Assembly: GCF_002119665.1 (NCBI RefSeq)
Contig: NZ_CP021111.1
Span: 4,526,001 to 4,590,000, forward strand
Length of the DNA stretch: 64,000 bases
Direction: 5' to 3'
Source: Bordetella genomosp. 13
GTDB lineage: Bacteria > Pseudomonadota > Gammaproteobacteria > Burkholderiales > Burkholderiaceae_B
Shown: positions 8,275-17,763 of the stretch, in pieces
How positions within the stretch are numbered: the first letter of the stretch is position 1
Layout: the number at the start of each line of letters is the position of its first letter
The notes under the pieces: generated by a model
The model's input: the letters and a program-made list of their open reading frames with translations, nothing else
Told to the model about the DNA's origin: nothing
Database searches by the model: none
Position numbers and translations under genes: made by a program

Positions 8275-8643
8275 ATGCCCAAGACCATACTCATCGTCGA
8301 CGATTCCGCCTCCGTACGCCAGGTCGTAGGCATCGCGCTGCGCGGCGCCGGCTACGACGTGATCGAAGGCCGCGACGGGCAGGATGCGCTCAAGCACCTG
8401 GACGGCAAGAAGGTGCACCTGATCATCAGCGACGTGAACATGCCCAACATGGACGGCATCACCTTCCTGAAGACGGTCAAGCAGTTGCCCGCGTATCGCT
8501 TCACGCCGGTGCTGATGCTGACCACCGAAAGCCAGGAAGAGAAGAAGCGCGAGGGGCAGCTGGCGGGCGCGAAGGCCTGGATGGTCAAGCCCTTCCAACC
8601 CGCCCAGCTGTTGGGCGCGGTCGAACGCCTGATGCCGCCGTGA
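8275..8643 (+). CDS. cheY: CheY-type single-domain response regulator
   Basis: A 122-residue receiver domain with no output domain. Acidic pocket Asp9-Asp10, phosphoacceptor Asp53 (ISDVNMPNMDG), a conserved Thr in VLMLTTES and Lys in MVKPF. It receives phosphate from CheA and carries the output signal. GAGGA lies 4 nt before the ATG. It sits between the MCP-like gene (7 bp) and the STAS gene in the chemotaxis operon. The target could be the flagellar motor or another effector, since the operon also contains an EAL phosphodiesterase; no flagellar gene is in this window. Confidence 0.93.
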   Translation: MPKTILIVDDSASVRQVVGIALRGAGYDVIEGRDGQDALKHLDGKKVHLIISDVNMPNMDGITFLKTVKQLPAYRFTPVLMLTTESQEEKKREGQLAGAKAWMVKPFQPAQLLGAVERLMPP

Positions 8644-8692
8644 GCGCGGACTAGCCGTGCCCTGTTCCGATATGTCTGCATCAGGAATTCCG

Positions 8693-9001
8693 ATGATCCG
8701 CTCCAACACGCTACGCCTGGCCGGCGAACTCAACATCTATTGCGCGCAGGACACCCGACTGCAGTTGATGCAGACGGTGACCGGTCTGGCCGGGCAGTCC
8801 GAACCCCAGGCCCTGGACATCGACCTGTCCGGCGTCAGCGAAATCGATACGGCCGGGGTGCAGCTGCTGCTGGGCACCGTGCGTTACGCGCGCGCCCGCG
8901 GCATGGACGTGCGGCTGGTGCGGCAGAGCATGGCGGTGGCAGAGGCCATGACGCTGCTGGGCCTGGACGGCTATCTGTCCCACCCGGCCCAGGTCGATTG
9001 A
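8693..9001 (+). CDS. STAS-domain protein (anti-sigma-factor antagonist type)
   Basis: A 102-residue single STAS domain. Core pattern LDIDLSGVSEIDTAGVQLLLGTVRYAR; the residue at the usual phosphorylation site is Thr53 (in IDTAG). STAS proteins of this type accompany some CheA operons and can be regulated by phosphorylation. ATG 8693 has AGGA 6 nt upstream; in-frame ATGs at 8657 and 8672 have none. It lies between cheY and cheA. Its partner is unknown, as no anti-sigma kinase is visible in the window. Confidence 0.85.
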   Translation: MIRSNTLRLAGELNIYCAQDTRLQLMQTVTGLAGQSEPQALDIDLSGVSEIDTAGVQLLLGTVRYARARGMDVRLVRQSMAVAEAMTLLGLDGYLSHPAQVD

Positions 9002-9030
9002 GTCGCCCCTCTATTCCCTCCGAGACCGTC

Positions 9031-11187
9031 ATGAATCTGGACCAGGCACTGCAGACCTTCATCAGCGAGAGCCGCGAACTGCTCACCGAAATGGAAGAGG
9101 CGCTGCTGAACGTGCCCGATGCCGTCGACCCCGCCGACGAGATCAACGCGATCTTCCGCGCGGCGCACACCATCAAAGGCTCGGCCGGTCTGTTCGGCAT
9201 CGGGGCCATCGTCGAGTTCACGCACGTCGTGGAAAGCCTGCTCGACCAGGTGCGCGAGGGTCGGCAGACGCTGGATGCCGAACTCGTCGGCCTGCTGCTT
9301 TCGTGCCGGGACTGCATCGGCGAGATGGTCGAGACGGCCGCGCGCATGCCCGATCCGTCGGCGCTCGCGCCGGCGCCGCAAGCCGAAGACCTGGGCCGCC
9401 AGCTGTCGGCGCGCCTTGGCTTGCCCGCGGCCGGCGGCGAGGCCGTGTCGGTCGGATCGCCCGCCACGGCGTCCGCCGAAGGCGCAGGGCACTGGCACAT
9501 CTCGCTGCGACTGGACGAAGGCGTACTGCGCAACGGCATGGACCCGTTGTCGTTCCTGCGTTATCTGCAGCGCATCGGCCGCATCGCCGGCGTGGGCTGC
9601 GACACGCAGGCCCTGCCCGTGCTGGATGCGATGGACCCCGAGGCGTGCTACCTGGGATTCGAGATCGGCCTGGAAACCGAGGCGGACCGCGGCACCATCG
9701 AGAGCACGTTCGAATTCATCGTGGATGACTGCTCGGTGCGCATCCTGGCGCCCGGCAGCGACCCGCAGACGTACGCCGAACTGTGCGCCGAACGCGGATC
9801 GCAGCCCGGCCTCATCGCCGACATGCTGGTGCGTTGCGGCACGCTGACCCTCGCGCAGCGCGCGGCGCTGCTGGCCGACGACGCCTGCACGCCGGGCGGC
9901 GACCCGGTCAGTGCCCTCGCCTGCGCAGCCGGCGCGCAGCCCGCGGCTGCGCCTTCGCTCCAGGCGGCCGCCGCGCCCGCGGGCGCAGCAGCGGACAGGC
10001 CCCCGGAGGCCCGTCCCGCCGACCAGGCCGCCACGATCCGGGTCGACGCCGACAAGCTCGACCGCCTGATCAATCTGGTGGGCGAACTGATCACGGCATC
10101 CGCGGGCGCCAACCTGGCGGCGCGCCGACTGGGCAACGTCGAGCTGCAGGAATGCAGCGCGCAGGTCGCGCAGTTGGTGGAGTCCGTCCGCGACAGCGCG
10201 CTGCAACTGCGCATGGTGAAGATCGGCGCCACCTTCAACCGCTTTCGCCGCGTGGTGCACGACGTGTCGCGCTCGCTGGGCAAGGACATCGCGCTGGTGG
10301 TGCGCGGCGAGGACACCGAGCTGGACAAGACCGTGGTCGAGCGCATCAGCGATCCGCTCACCCACCTGGTGCGCAACGCCATGGACCACGGCATCGAGAC
10401 GGCGGCCGTGCGGGCCGCCCACGGCAAGCCCGCGCAAGGCACCATCACGCTGGACGCGCGCCACGACTCGGGACACATCGTCATCGAGGTCGGCGACGAC
10501 GGCGGCGGGCTGGACCGCGACCGCATCCTGGCCAAGGCGATCGATCGCGGCCTGGTCGAGGCGGGACGGGATCTGTCCGACGGCGAGGTCTTCAAGCTGA
10601 TCTTCGAACCCGGCTTCTCCACCGCCGAGCAGGTCACGGACCTGTCGGGCCGCGGCGTCGGCATGGACGTGGTCCGGCGCAACATCGAGGCGCTGCGCGG
10701 CAGCGTCGACATCGCCAGCCGTCCCGGCCAGGGCACCACCGTCATCGTCCGCCTGCCGCTGACGCTCGCCATCATCGACGGGTTCCAGGTGACGGTGGGC
10801 GCGTCGCGCTTCGTGCTGCCGCTGGACATGGTGGACGAATGCGTGGCCTTCGAGGACGTGCCCGGCCGCGACTACACGGACCTGCGCGACCGCGTGCTGC
10901 CCTTCATCCGCCTGCGCGACATGTTCGGGCTGCCGGGCCAGCCCGCCGCGCGCCAGAACATCGTCGTCGTGCGGCACGGCACGCAGCGCATCGGCCTGGT
11001 GGTCGACACGCTGCTGGGCGAGACCCAGGCCGTCATCAAGCCCCTGTCGCGCATCTTTGCCCAGGTGCGCGGCATCAGCGGCTCCAGCATTCTGGGCAGC
11101 GGCGAAGTCGCCCTGATCCTCGATGTGCCCGCTCTCATGGAACAGGCAAGAACCCCCGCGGCCGAGCATTCCCGGCTCAGCGCGTGA
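9031..11187 (+). CDS. cheA: Chemotaxis histidine kinase CheA
   Basis: A 718-residue protein. The Hpt (P1) domain has phosphoacceptor His46 in [14 protein letters not shown] middle region (about 140-290) contains a folded segment in place of a classical CheY-binding P2, and is followed by an Ala/Pro linker. Then come the dimerisation helices ([14 protein letters not shown]), the ATPase with N-box [13 protein letters not shown]1 box GDDGGGLD and G2 [16 protein letters not shown], and the C-terminal CheW-like P5 regulatory domain. It autophosphorylates and feeds CheY, CheB and the REC-EAL protein. Start ATG 9031. It is the central gene of the operon; the next gene is an MCP. Confidence 0.96.
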   Translation: MNLDQALQTFISESRELLTEMEEALLNVPDAVDPADEINAIFRAAHTIKGSAGLFGIGAIVEFTHVVESLLDQVREGRQTLDAELVGLLLSCRDCIGEMVETAARMPDPSALAPAPQAEDLGRQLSARLGLPAAGGEAVSVGSPATASAEGAGHWHISLRLDEGVLRNGMDPLSFLRYLQRIGRIAGVGCDTQALPVLDAMDPEACYLGFEIGLETEADRGTIESTFEFIVDDCSVRILAPGSDPQTYAELCAERGSQPGLIADMLVRCGTLTLAQRAALLADDACTPGGDPVSALACAAGAQPAAAPSLQAAAAPAGAAADRPPEARPADQAATIRVDADKLDRLINLVGELITASAGANLAARRLGNVELQECSAQVAQLVESVRDSALQLRMVKIGATFNRFRRVVHDVSRSLGKDIALVVRGEDTELDKTVVERISDPLTHLVRNAMDHGIETAAVRAAHGKPAQGTITLDARHDSGHIVIEVGDDGGGLDRDRILAKAIDRGLVEAGRDLSDGEVFKLIFEPGFSTAEQVTDLSGRGVGMDVVRRNIEALRGSVDIASRPGQGTTVIVRLPLTLAIIDGFQVTVGASRFVLPLDMVDECVAFEDVPGRDYTDLRDRVLPFIRLRDMFGLPGQPAARQNIVVVRHGTQRIGLVVDTLLGETQAVIKPLSRIFAQVRGISGSSILGSGEVALILDVPALMEQARTPAAEHSRLSA

Positions 11188-11254
11188 ACGGCCGCCCCGC
11201 CGCAGCGGCTGTCTCAACACCCAACAGGCACGTCATACAGGCAAGGAGCTTTAC

Positions 11255-12904
11255 ATGTTCGGGAATATGAAAGTCGCCACCCGGCTGTCGCTGGGATTCG
11301 GCATCGTCATCATGCTGCTGCTGGGCATCGCCGCCCTCAGCCTGGTGCGGCTCAACGACGTCAACGACGCCCTCACGGACGTCACGCAGGACCGCTATCC
11401 CAAGATCGTGCTGGCGAACCAGGGTCTGCAGGCCTCGATCGACGACGGACAGCAATACCTGGGCCTGATCGCGGCAGACGACCCCGCCGACGTCGAGGCC
11501 CGGACCAAGCGGCTGACCGCCAATGAAGCCGCGAGAGACAAGAGCCTGGCCGAACTGGAGCGCACCACCAATACCGACGAAGGGCGGCAACTGATCAAGG
11601 CCCTGGCCGAACGCCGCGCCACCCTGAACAGCAAGACGCCGACGTTCCACACGCTGCTGCAGACCGACAAGCTCCAGGCAGAGGCTTTCCGCAAGGCGGA
11701 GCTGCAGCCGGCGAACCGCGCGCTGGAAGCGGCGTTCCGGGATCTGGCGATCTATCAGGCCCGCCTGATGGACGAGGCCAACACCCGCGGCGACGTCGTC
11801 TACGCCGAGACGCGCACGCTGGTGATGACGCTGTCCGCCGCCGCCGTGGCGATGGCCGCCATCGTGGCGCTGCTGATCACGCGCGGCCTGATCAGGGTGC
11901 TGGGCGGCGAGCCCTCGTATGCCGCCACGGTGCTGCAGCAGATCGCCGGCGGCGATCTGGGCGTGCAGGTCGCGACCCGCAAGGGCGACACCACCAGCAT
12001 GATGGCGGCCCTGAAGAACATGACGGGCAAGCTGTCGCAGGTGGTGACCGAGGTCAATGCCAGCGCCGAGTCGCTGGCCAGCGCGGCCGAGGAAGTCAGC
12101 GCCACCGCCCAGTCGCTCAGCCAGGCCTCCAGCGAGCAGGCCGCTGGCGTCGAAGAGACCAGCGCCTCGATCGAGCAGATGACCGCCTCCATCGCCCAGA
12201 ACACCGAGAATGCCAAGGTGACGGACAGCATGGCCACGAAAGCCGCCGGCGAGGCGGCCGAAGGCGGCGAGGCAGTCACCGCCACCGTGGCGGCCATGAA
12301 GCAGATCGCGCAGAAGATCAGCATCATCGACGACATCGCCTACCAGACCAACCTGCTGGCCCTGAATGCCGCCATCGAGGCCGCCCGCGCGGGCGAGCAC
12401 GGCAAGGGCTTCGCGGTGGTAGCCGCCGAAGTCCGCAAGCTGGCCGAGCGCAGCCAGGTGGCGGCGCAGGAGATCAGCGACGTGGCGAGCTCCAGCGTGG
12501 ACCTGGCCGAGCGCGCCGGCCACCTGCTTCAGCAGATGGTGCCCAACATCCGCAAGACCTCCGACCTGGTGCAGGAGATCACCGCCGCCTCCGAGGAGCA
12601 ATCCTCGGGCGTGGGCCAGATCAACGCGGCCGTGGGCCAGCTCAGCCAGACCACGCAGCAGAATGCCTCCAGCTCGGAAGAACTGGCCGCCACCGCCGAA
12701 GAGATGAGCTCGCAGGCCGAACAGCTGCAGCAGGCCATGTCGTACTTCAAGCTGGCCAACAGCGGCCACGCGCCGGCGCGCGCCGCCGCCAAGCCCAAGG
12801 CCTCCGCGCGCCGCGCGCCCGAGCTGCCGGCCGGCGAGCCCGCGGGACGCCTGGCGCTGGCGAGCATGGACATGCCGGACGAATCGCAGTTCGGCCGCTA
12901 TTGA
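11255..12904 (+). CDS. Transmembrane methyl-accepting chemotaxis protein
   Basis: A 549-residue classical chemoreceptor. TM1 is around residues 12-30 and is followed by a four-helix-bundle periplasmic sensor (about 35-190). TM2 is near 190-210, then HAMP, then a long signalling hairpin with tip [21 protein letters not shown]. Adaptation regions rich in Glu/Gln flank the tip. The C-terminus ends in ESQFGRY and lacks a CheR-docking pentapeptide of the NWETF type. AAGGAG sits 6 nt before the ATG. It probably supplies the ligand input for the CheA/CheW complex encoded around it; the ligand cannot be told from the sequence. Confidence 0.95.
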   Translation: MFGNMKVATRLSLGFGIVIMLLLGIAALSLVRLNDVNDALTDVTQDRYPKIVLANQGLQASIDDGQQYLGLIAADDPADVEARTKRLTANEAARDKSLAELERTTNTDEGRQLIKALAERRATLNSKTPTFHTLLQTDKLQAEAFRKAELQPANRALEAAFRDLAIYQARLMDEANTRGDVVYAETRTLVMTLSAAAVAMAAIVALLITRGLIRVLGGEPSYAATVLQQIAGGDLGVQVATRKGDTTSMMAALKNMTGKLSQVVTEVNASAESLASAAEEVSATAQSLSQASSEQAAGVEETSASIEQMTASIAQNTENAKVTDSMATKAAGEAAEGGEAVTATVAAMKQIAQKISIIDDIAYQTNLLALNAAIEAARAGEHGKGFAVVAAEVRKLAERSQVAAQEISDVASSSVDLAERAGHLLQQMVPNIRKTSDLVQEITAASEEQSSGVGQINAAVGQLSQTTQQNASSSEELAATAEEMSSQAEQLQQAMSYFKLANSGHAPARAAAKPKASARRAPELPAGEPAGRLALASMDMPDESQFGRY

Positions 12905-12914
12905 GGGAGACGCC

Positions 12915-13484
12915 ATGCATGCCGCTACCCAGGCCGGCCAGGCAGCCGGCCCCATCTCAGCAGCGGACGCCGAAGCCGCGCAGTACCTGACCTTCATGCT
13001 GGGTGGCGAAATCTACGCCATCGGCATCCTGTCGATCAAGGAGATCATCGAGTACGAGGGGCTGACGGTCGTTCCGCTGATGCCTCCCTCGGTGCGCGGC
13101 GTCATCAACCTGCGCGGCGCCGTGGTGCCGGTGATGGACCTGCAGGTGCGCTTCGGCCGCGCGCCCTCGCCGATCACCAAGCGCACGTGCATCGTGATCG
13201 TGGAGATCGACGATGCCGAGGCGGGCCGCCAGGTGCTGGGCGTGATCGTGGACGCCGTCAACGAAGTCCTCGAGATCCCGCCCGCGGACATCGAGCCGCC
13301 GCCCGCCTTCGGCGCGGGCGTGCGTTCCGACTTCCTGTCCGGCGTGGGCAAGGTGCGCGGCCGTTTCGTGATCCTGCTGTCGGTCGACCGGGCGCTCTCG
13401 ATCAGCGTGCTGGAGCAGTTCCACGAGCGGTTGCGCGACCACGGCGAGGCCGCCATGGCCGCGGACGCCGCGCAGGCCTCATAG
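12915..13484 (+). CDS. cheW: Chemotaxis adaptor protein CheW
   Basis: A 189-residue protein with the CheW double beta-barrel pattern: YLTFMLGGEIYAIGILSIKE near residue 25, MPPSVRGVINLRGAVVPVMD near 60 and LGVIVDAVNEVLEIP near 110. It couples the MCP to CheA. A GAGGGAGA sequence lies just upstream of the ATG, which follows the MCP stop by 10 bp. It is somewhat longer than the roughly 165 residues of enterobacterial CheW because of a tail after the second barrel. Confidence 0.95.
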   Translation: MHAATQAGQAAGPISAADAEAAQYLTFMLGGEIYAIGILSIKEIIEYEGLTVVPLMPPSVRGVINLRGAVVPVMDLQVRFGRAPSPITKRTCIVIVEIDDAEAGRQVLGVIVDAVNEVLEIPPADIEPPPAFGAGVRSDFLSGVGKVRGRFVILLSVDRALSISVLEQFHERLRDHGEAAMAADAAQAS

Positions 13485-13493
13485 TCCGCCACG

Positions 13494-14747
13494 ATGCCCT
13501 CCAAGGACTCGCCGCGCCCCCTGGAGTCGGTGCTGGTCGTCGACGACAGCACCTTCCAGCGCCGCCATGCGGCGGCGCTGTGCCGCATGCTGGGCGCGCG
13601 GGTCGTGTACGAGGCGGCCAACGGCGCGCAGGCGCTGGACCTGCTGGCCAGCCTGCCGACGACGCCCGCGCTGCTGATCGTGGACATCGAGATGCCCCAG
13701 ATGGACGGCATCGAGCTGATCGAGGCGCTGCGCATCCGCAACACCGAGACCGACATCATCATCGCATCGGGCCGCGAAAGCGCCCTGATCGATTCCGTGC
13801 AGGCCATCGGCAGCGACCTGGGCCTGACGGTGCTGGCGGGACTGGAGAAGCCGCTGACGCTGGACGCCCTGGCCGATGCCCTGTCCCGGCGTGCCGCGCT
13901 GCCGGGCAGCGTGGGCCGCGTGGCCAGGCCGGAAGCAACGATGATGTCGCCCGGCATGCTGGAAGCCGCGCTGCTGCGCGAACAGATCTTCGTGGAGTAC
14001 CAGCCCAAGGCGGACATGCACACCGGCCTGGTGCGAGGGATGGAGGCGCTGGCGCGCTGGAACCATCCCGAACTCGGGCCGATCACGCCCGCCCAGTTCA
14101 TTCCGCCGGCCGAGCAGTGCGGCCTGATCCAGCCTCTCACGTTCCGCGTACTCGAGCTGTCCCTGCGCCAGTTGGCCGCCTGGAACAGCCGCGGCCTGCG
14201 GCTGGGCATCGCGGTCAACCTGTCGCCGCGGCTGCTCGACTGGCCGGGGCTGACGCGCGACCTCGTGGCGCTGGTACAGCGTTTCGAGGCCAAGCCGGAA
14301 CAGGTCTGCTTCGAAATCACCGAGAGCTCGGTGGTGGACACGCACAGCGAAGCGCGCGGCCTGCTGGCGCGCCTGCGGCTGCGCGGCTTTGGCCTGTCCA
14401 TCGACGACTACGGCACCGGCTTCTCGTCCATGCAGCAGCTGACACGGATTCCGTTCACCGAACTGAAGATAGACCGGGCCTTCGTGCGTCACTCGAACGA
14501 GCGCAAGAGCCTGCGCGTGATCCTGAAGTCGGCCATCGACATGGCCAGGCAGCTGGACGTGGTGTCGACGGCCGAAGGCATCGAGACCCTGGAGGAGTGG
14601 CGCCTGCTGCAGCAGCTGGGCTGCCAGGTCGGCCAGGGATATTTCGTCGGCAAGCCCATGGCCGGCGCGGACATTCCGCTCTGGCTGCGCCAGCATGCCG
14701 AACGCATCGCCCTGCTGCGCACGCCCCCGGGGCCGGACGCGGGCTGA
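13494..14747 (+). CDS. Response regulator with EAL domain (c-di-GMP phosphodiesterase)
   Basis: A 417-residue two-domain protein. The N-terminal receiver (1-135) has Asp17-Asp18 and phosphoacceptor Asp64 (LIVDIEMPQMDG). The C-terminal EAL domain (about 155-405) keeps the metal and catalytic residues: EALARW, NLSPR, FEITES, the DDYGTGFSS loop, TELKIDRAFV, STAEGIET and QGYFVGKPM. It therefore looks active in hydrolysing c-di-GMP, probably under control of CheA-dependent phosphorylation. It is 9 bp after cheW and 21 bp before cheR. Its place inside a che operon would link receptor input to second-messenger output as well as to CheY. Confidence 0.93.
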   Translation: MPSKDSPRPLESVLVVDDSTFQRRHAAALCRMLGARVVYEAANGAQALDLLASLPTTPALLIVDIEMPQMDGIELIEALRIRNTETDIIIASGRESALIDSVQAIGSDLGLTVLAGLEKPLTLDALADALSRRAALPGSVGRVARPEATMMSPGMLEAALLREQIFVEYQPKADMHTGLVRGMEALARWNHPELGPITPAQFIPPAEQCGLIQPLTFRVLELSLRQLAAWNSRGLRLGIAVNLSPRLLDWPGLTRDLVALVQRFEAKPEQVCFEITESSVVDTHSEARGLLARLRLRGFGLSIDDYGTGFSSMQQLTRIPFTELKIDRAFVRHSNERKSLRVILKSAIDMARQLDVVSTAEGIETLEEWRLLQQLGCQVGQGYFVGKPMAGADIPLWLRQHAERIALLRTPPGPDAG

Positions 14748-14768
14748 CGCACACATCGGGATTTCACC

Positions 14769-15581
14769 ATGCATGTCATCAGCGACCAGGAATTCGGCCA
14801 CTTCCAGCGCTTCATCTTCGAGACGGCGGGCATCAGCCTGTCGCCGGCCAAGAAGGCGCTGGTCAGCGGCCGCCTGTCCAAGCGCCTGCAGGCCTGCGGC
14901 GCGCAGAGCTTCGGCGCGTACTTCGCGCTGCTGCAAAGCGGCAGCCATGCCGGCGAGGTGCAGACCGCCATCGACCTGCTGACCACCAACGAGACCTACT
15001 TCTTTCGCGAGCCGCGCCATTTCGACATGCTGGCGCGCACGGTCGCCCCGGCGCAGGACGGCGAGCGGCGCTCGCCGCGTCCGGTGCGCGTCTGGAGCGC
15101 GGCCAGCTCGAGCGGCGAAGAGGCGTATTCCATCGCCATGGTGTTGTGCGACGTGCTGCAGGGCCGGCCGTTCGAGGTGCTGGGCACGGACATCAGCACC
15201 CGCATGCTGCAACGCGCCCGCACCGGCCATTATCCCGAGCAGCGCACGCGCCAGATCCCGCCCGAGTACCTGAAGCGCTATTGCCTGAAGGGCAAGGGCG
15301 CGCAGGCCGGCACGCTGCTGGTCGACCGCGCCGTCCGCGAGCACGTGCGCTTCATGCACGCCAATCTGAATGCCGCCCTGCCCGACATCGGCATGTTCGA
15401 TTTCGCCTTCCTGCGCAACGTGCTCATCTACTTCAACGGCGAGACCAAGCGCCAGGTGGTGGAACGCGTGCTGACGCGCCTGAACCCGGGAGGGTGGCTG
15501 TACATAGGCCATTCCGAAAGCCTGCATGGCCTGTCGCTGCCGGTGCAGCAGGCGGCCCCGTCGGTCTACCGCAAACTCTGA
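14769..15581 (+). CDS. cheR: Chemotaxis protein methyltransferase CheR
   Basis: A 270-residue SAM-dependent glutamate methyltransferase that adapts MCPs. The helical N-domain (FGHFQRFIFETAGISLSPAKK) precedes the Rossmann domain. Key elements are TNETYFFREPRHF, the SAM motif VWSAASSSGEEAYSIAM, VLGTDISTRMLQRAR and FLRNVLIYFNGETKR, with the closing GGWLYIGHSESL. It pairs with cheB two genes downstream. The receptor encoded in the operon lacks a C-terminal docking pentapeptide, so CheR must act without tethering here. Confidence 0.96.
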   Translation: MHVISDQEFGHFQRFIFETAGISLSPAKKALVSGRLSKRLQACGAQSFGAYFALLQSGSHAGEVQTAIDLLTTNETYFFREPRHFDMLARTVAPAQDGERRSPRPVRVWSAASSSGEEAYSIAMVLCDVLQGRPFEVLGTDISTRMLQRARTGHYPEQRTRQIPPEYLKRYCLKGKGAQAGTLLVDRAVREHVRFMHANLNAALPDIGMFDFAFLRNVLIYFNGETKRQVVERVLTRLNPGGWLYIGHSESLHGLSLPVQQAAPSVYRKL

Positions 15582-15597
15582 TCCGATCCACGCCGCA

Positions 15598-16131
15598 ATG
15601 GCCGCCCTGCCCACCTTCACGCCGCCCCAGCCGGCCGCGGACCGCATCACGCTGCGTCCGGGCGAACACTACGTCGGCCGCGGCAACGCGACGCTGTACA
15701 CGCTGCTGGGCTCCTGCGTGTCCATCATCCTCTGGCAGCCCGCCCTGCGGGTCGGCGCCATGTCGCACTTCCTGCTGGGCACGCGGCATCGCGAGCCCGA
15801 CACGCCGCTGGACGGCCGCTACGGCGACGAGGCCATGCAGCTGATGCTGCGGGACCTGGCCCGCCATCGCACGCGCATCCGCGACTGCCAGGCCCGCCTG
15901 GTGGGCGGCGGCGACATGTTTCCCAACGGCATGCACGTGATGGACATAGGCCGCCGCAACGGCGAGGCCGCGCGCGAACTACTGCTGCGACACGGCCTCG
16001 CGCCTTGCGGCGAACACCTGTTCGGCCAGGGCCATCGGCAGGTGCAGTTCAACCTGAACACGGGCGAAGTCCGGGTGCGGCACACGCCGGCCGCGGCCGC
16101 CCCGATAACCCTATCCGCATGCAACCCATAA
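15598..16131 (+). CDS. cheD: Chemoreceptor glutamine deamidase CheD
   Basis: A 177-residue protein with the CheD active-site Cys in [12 protein letters not shown] and the His in GAMSHFLLG, followed by the conserved region [13 protein letters not shown]. CheD deamidates MCP glutamines and in some species also modulates CheC. The start ATG at 15598 follows cheR by 16 bp; the Shine-Dalgarno site is poor. The last 13 bp overlap the start of cheB, which suggests translational coupling. Confidence 0.93.
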   Translation: MAALPTFTPPQPAADRITLRPGEHYVGRGNATLYTLLGSCVSIILWQPALRVGAMSHFLLGTRHREPDTPLDGRYGDEAMQLMLRDLARHRTRIRDCQARLVGGGDMFPNGMHVMDIGRRNGEAARELLLRHGLAPCGEHLFGQGHRQVQFNLNTGEVRVRHTPAAAAPITLSACNP

Positions 16132-17186
16132 AAGTCATGATCGTCGATGACTCGGCGGTGGTCCGGCAGGTGCTGGCCGGCGTACTCGGCGAGGCCCCCG
16201 GCATGGAAGTCCTGCATGCCGTGGCCGACCCCGTGCTGGCCATGGCACGCATGCAGCAGGCCTGGCCCGACGTCATCGTGCTCGACATCGAAATGCCCCG
16301 CATGGACGGCCTGACCTTCCTGCGCCTGCTGATGCAGCAGCGGCCGACGCCGGTGGTCATCTGCTCGACCCTGACCGAAAAAGGCGCGCGCGTGACCCTG
16401 GACGCGCTGGCCGCGGGCGCGGTGGCGGTTGTCGAGAAGCCTCGCCTGGGCCTGCGCCAGTTCCTGGCCGAATCCGCCGCCGAACTGGTCGCCACGGTAC
16501 GCGGCGCGGCGCGCGCCAAGGTGCGCCGCGTGGCCGCGGCCGCCTCCGCGCCCGCACCCATTCCGCGCTACAGCGCCGACGCGGTGCTGCCCCCGACCGA
16601 CGCGCACGCGCCGCTGCAGACGACCGAACGCGTGGTGGCCATCGGCACGTCGACGGGCGGCACGCAGGCCCTGGAAGAAGTGCTGAGCAGCCTGCCGCGC
16701 GTGTGCCCGGGCATGGTCATCGTGCAGCACATGCCCGAGAAATTCACCGCCGCCTTCGCCGCGCGCCTGAACACCATCAGCCGCGTCGAAGTGCGCGAAG
16801 CCCGCAGCGGCGACCGCGTACTGCCCGGCCGAGCCCTGATCGCTCCCGGCGGCCGCCACATGACGCTCCAGCGCAGCGGCGCCCAATACATGGTGGACGT
16901 GATGGACGGCCCCCTGGTGAACCGCCACCGCCCATCAGTAGACGTCCTCTTCCGCTCGGTCGCGCGCCACGCGGGCGCCAACGCGCTGGGCATCATCATG
17001 ACCGGCATGGGAGACGATGGCGCCGCCGGCCTGCTGGAGATGCGGACGGCAGGCGCCCGCACGCTGGCGCAGGACGAAGACAGCTGCGTCGTCTACGGGA
17101 TGCCAAGAGAGGCGCTGAAGCGCGGCGCGGTCGAGAGATCTGTGCCGCTGGCGACGATTGCTCGCGAGATCCAGGCGCTGCGGTAG
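16119..17186 (+). CDS. cheB: Chemotaxis response regulator protein-glutamate methylesterase CheB
   Basis: A 355-residue protein. The receiver domain has Asp10-Asp11 and phosphoacceptor Asp56 ([12 protein letters not shown]). A linker (about 120-170) is rich in Ala and Pro. The methylesterase domain keeps the catalytic Ser in [12 protein letters not shown], His in [10 protein letters not shown] and Asp in [13 protein letters not shown]. It demethylates MCPs when phosphorylated by CheA. The start overlaps cheD by 13 bp. It is the last gene of the operon; the following 577 bp are non-coding and palindrome-rich. Confidence 0.96.
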   Translation: MQPIKVMIVDDSAVVRQVLAGVLGEAPGMEVLHAVADPVLAMARMQQAWPDVIVLDIEMPRMDGLTFLRLLMQQRPTPVVICSTLTEKGARVTLDALAAGAVAVVEKPRLGLRQFLAESAAELVATVRGAARAKVRRVAAAASAPAPIPRYSADAVLPPTDAHAPLQTTERVVAIGTSTGGTQALEEVLSSLPRVCPGMVIVQHMPEKFTAAFAARLNTISRVEVREARSGDRVLPGRALIAPGGRHMTLQRSGAQYMVDVMDGPLVNRHRPSVDVLFRSVARHAGANALGIIMTGMGDDGAAGLLEMRTAGARTLAQDEDSCVVYGMPREALKRGAVERSVPLATIAREIQALR

Positions 17187-17254
17187 GCCTTGTCGTGCGT
17201 CTCGTCCCGTTTTGGACGTGGCTGTGGATTTGTGATGGCTCGGATTTTGAGTTC

Positions 17255-17339
17255 TTGAGCGCCTGGGCCATGACTGCGGATTCTCGTCCTCGCGCTCGCG
17301 CGCTGCGGGCGCGAACCCTCCGCCATGTCCCAGGCTCAA
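17255..17339. repeat. Imperfect 85-bp palindrome
   Basis: Outer arms TTGAGCGCCTGGGCCATG (17255-17272) and CATGTCCCAGGCTCAA (17324-17339) pair except for a 2-nt bulge and one mismatch. Inside, GCGGA (17276-17280) can pair with TCCGC. It lies 69 bp after cheB. Confidence 0.75.
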
Positions 17340-17585
17340 GACATCTATATTCGGGCGATCGCAAGTCTGCCGTGCATGTCCATGTTCTTATTCATTCCCA
17401 TGTTCATGCGGCCTTGCATGTGCATGCGGATGTAGATGCGCATATGCATGTGCATATGCATGTGCACATTACAGGCGCATGCCCTCGCAAGCATACCGCT
17501 CGCTGCCTGATACACATCGATGTGCCCGAGTACTGAGGATCGATGTGAACGAGCCCTTTCAGACCGCGGCATTACGTTCCTGTGA

Positions 17586-17660
17586 GCCGGCGCCGCGCCG
17601 GAGAACGCTCGCACGGAGCGCGGCAGCGCGAGTACGAGCGTTCGCAGGTGCGGCGCCGGC
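17586..17660. repeat. Long two-step palindrome
   Basis: GCCGGCGCCGC (17586-17596) pairs perfectly with GCGGCGCCGGC (17650-17660), and inside that GAACGCTCG (17603-17611) pairs perfectly with CGAGCGTTC (17635-17643). The 6-nt interior loops on both sides are equal in length. No T-run follows on either strand. Confidence 0.85.
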
Positions 17661-17763
17661 GTCAGAAGAACATGCATACAGCGATCAAAAGAACAGAACA
17701 CAGCAATCAACAAAACAACGACACGGCATCTGCCCAGCACCCGCAAGCGCTGCCAAGCACGAA

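Larger units (their letters stand above)
17187..17763. other. 577-bp non-coding spacer with palindromes and CAT-rich tract
   Basis: The spacer lies between the convergent ends of cheB (+) and a Bug gene (-). It holds two large imperfect palindromes (17255-17339 and 17586-17660) and, between them, a stretch rich in TGCATG words at about 17373-17475. I see no credible gene: the frames that stay open here translate to alternating Val-His or Met-His, which is low-complexity. No T-run follows either palindrome, so they are not typical intrinsic terminators. Confidence 0.7.

Noticed and set aside
8740..9030. Extension of the cheA frame upstream to 8740
   Set aside because: It overlaps the STAS gene in another frame and reads as Arg/Gly-rich sequence; CheA similarity begins at ATG 9031.
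12880..12904. CheR-docking pentapeptide at the MCP C-terminus
   Set aside because: The protein ends ESQFGRY; no Trp-x-x-Phe-type pentapeptide is present.
16703..17536. Long open frame over the cheB end and the CAT-rich spacer, rich in Val-His
   Set aside because: Most of it is antisense or out of frame to cheB, and the rest is low-complexity from TGCATG repeats; no ribosome site.
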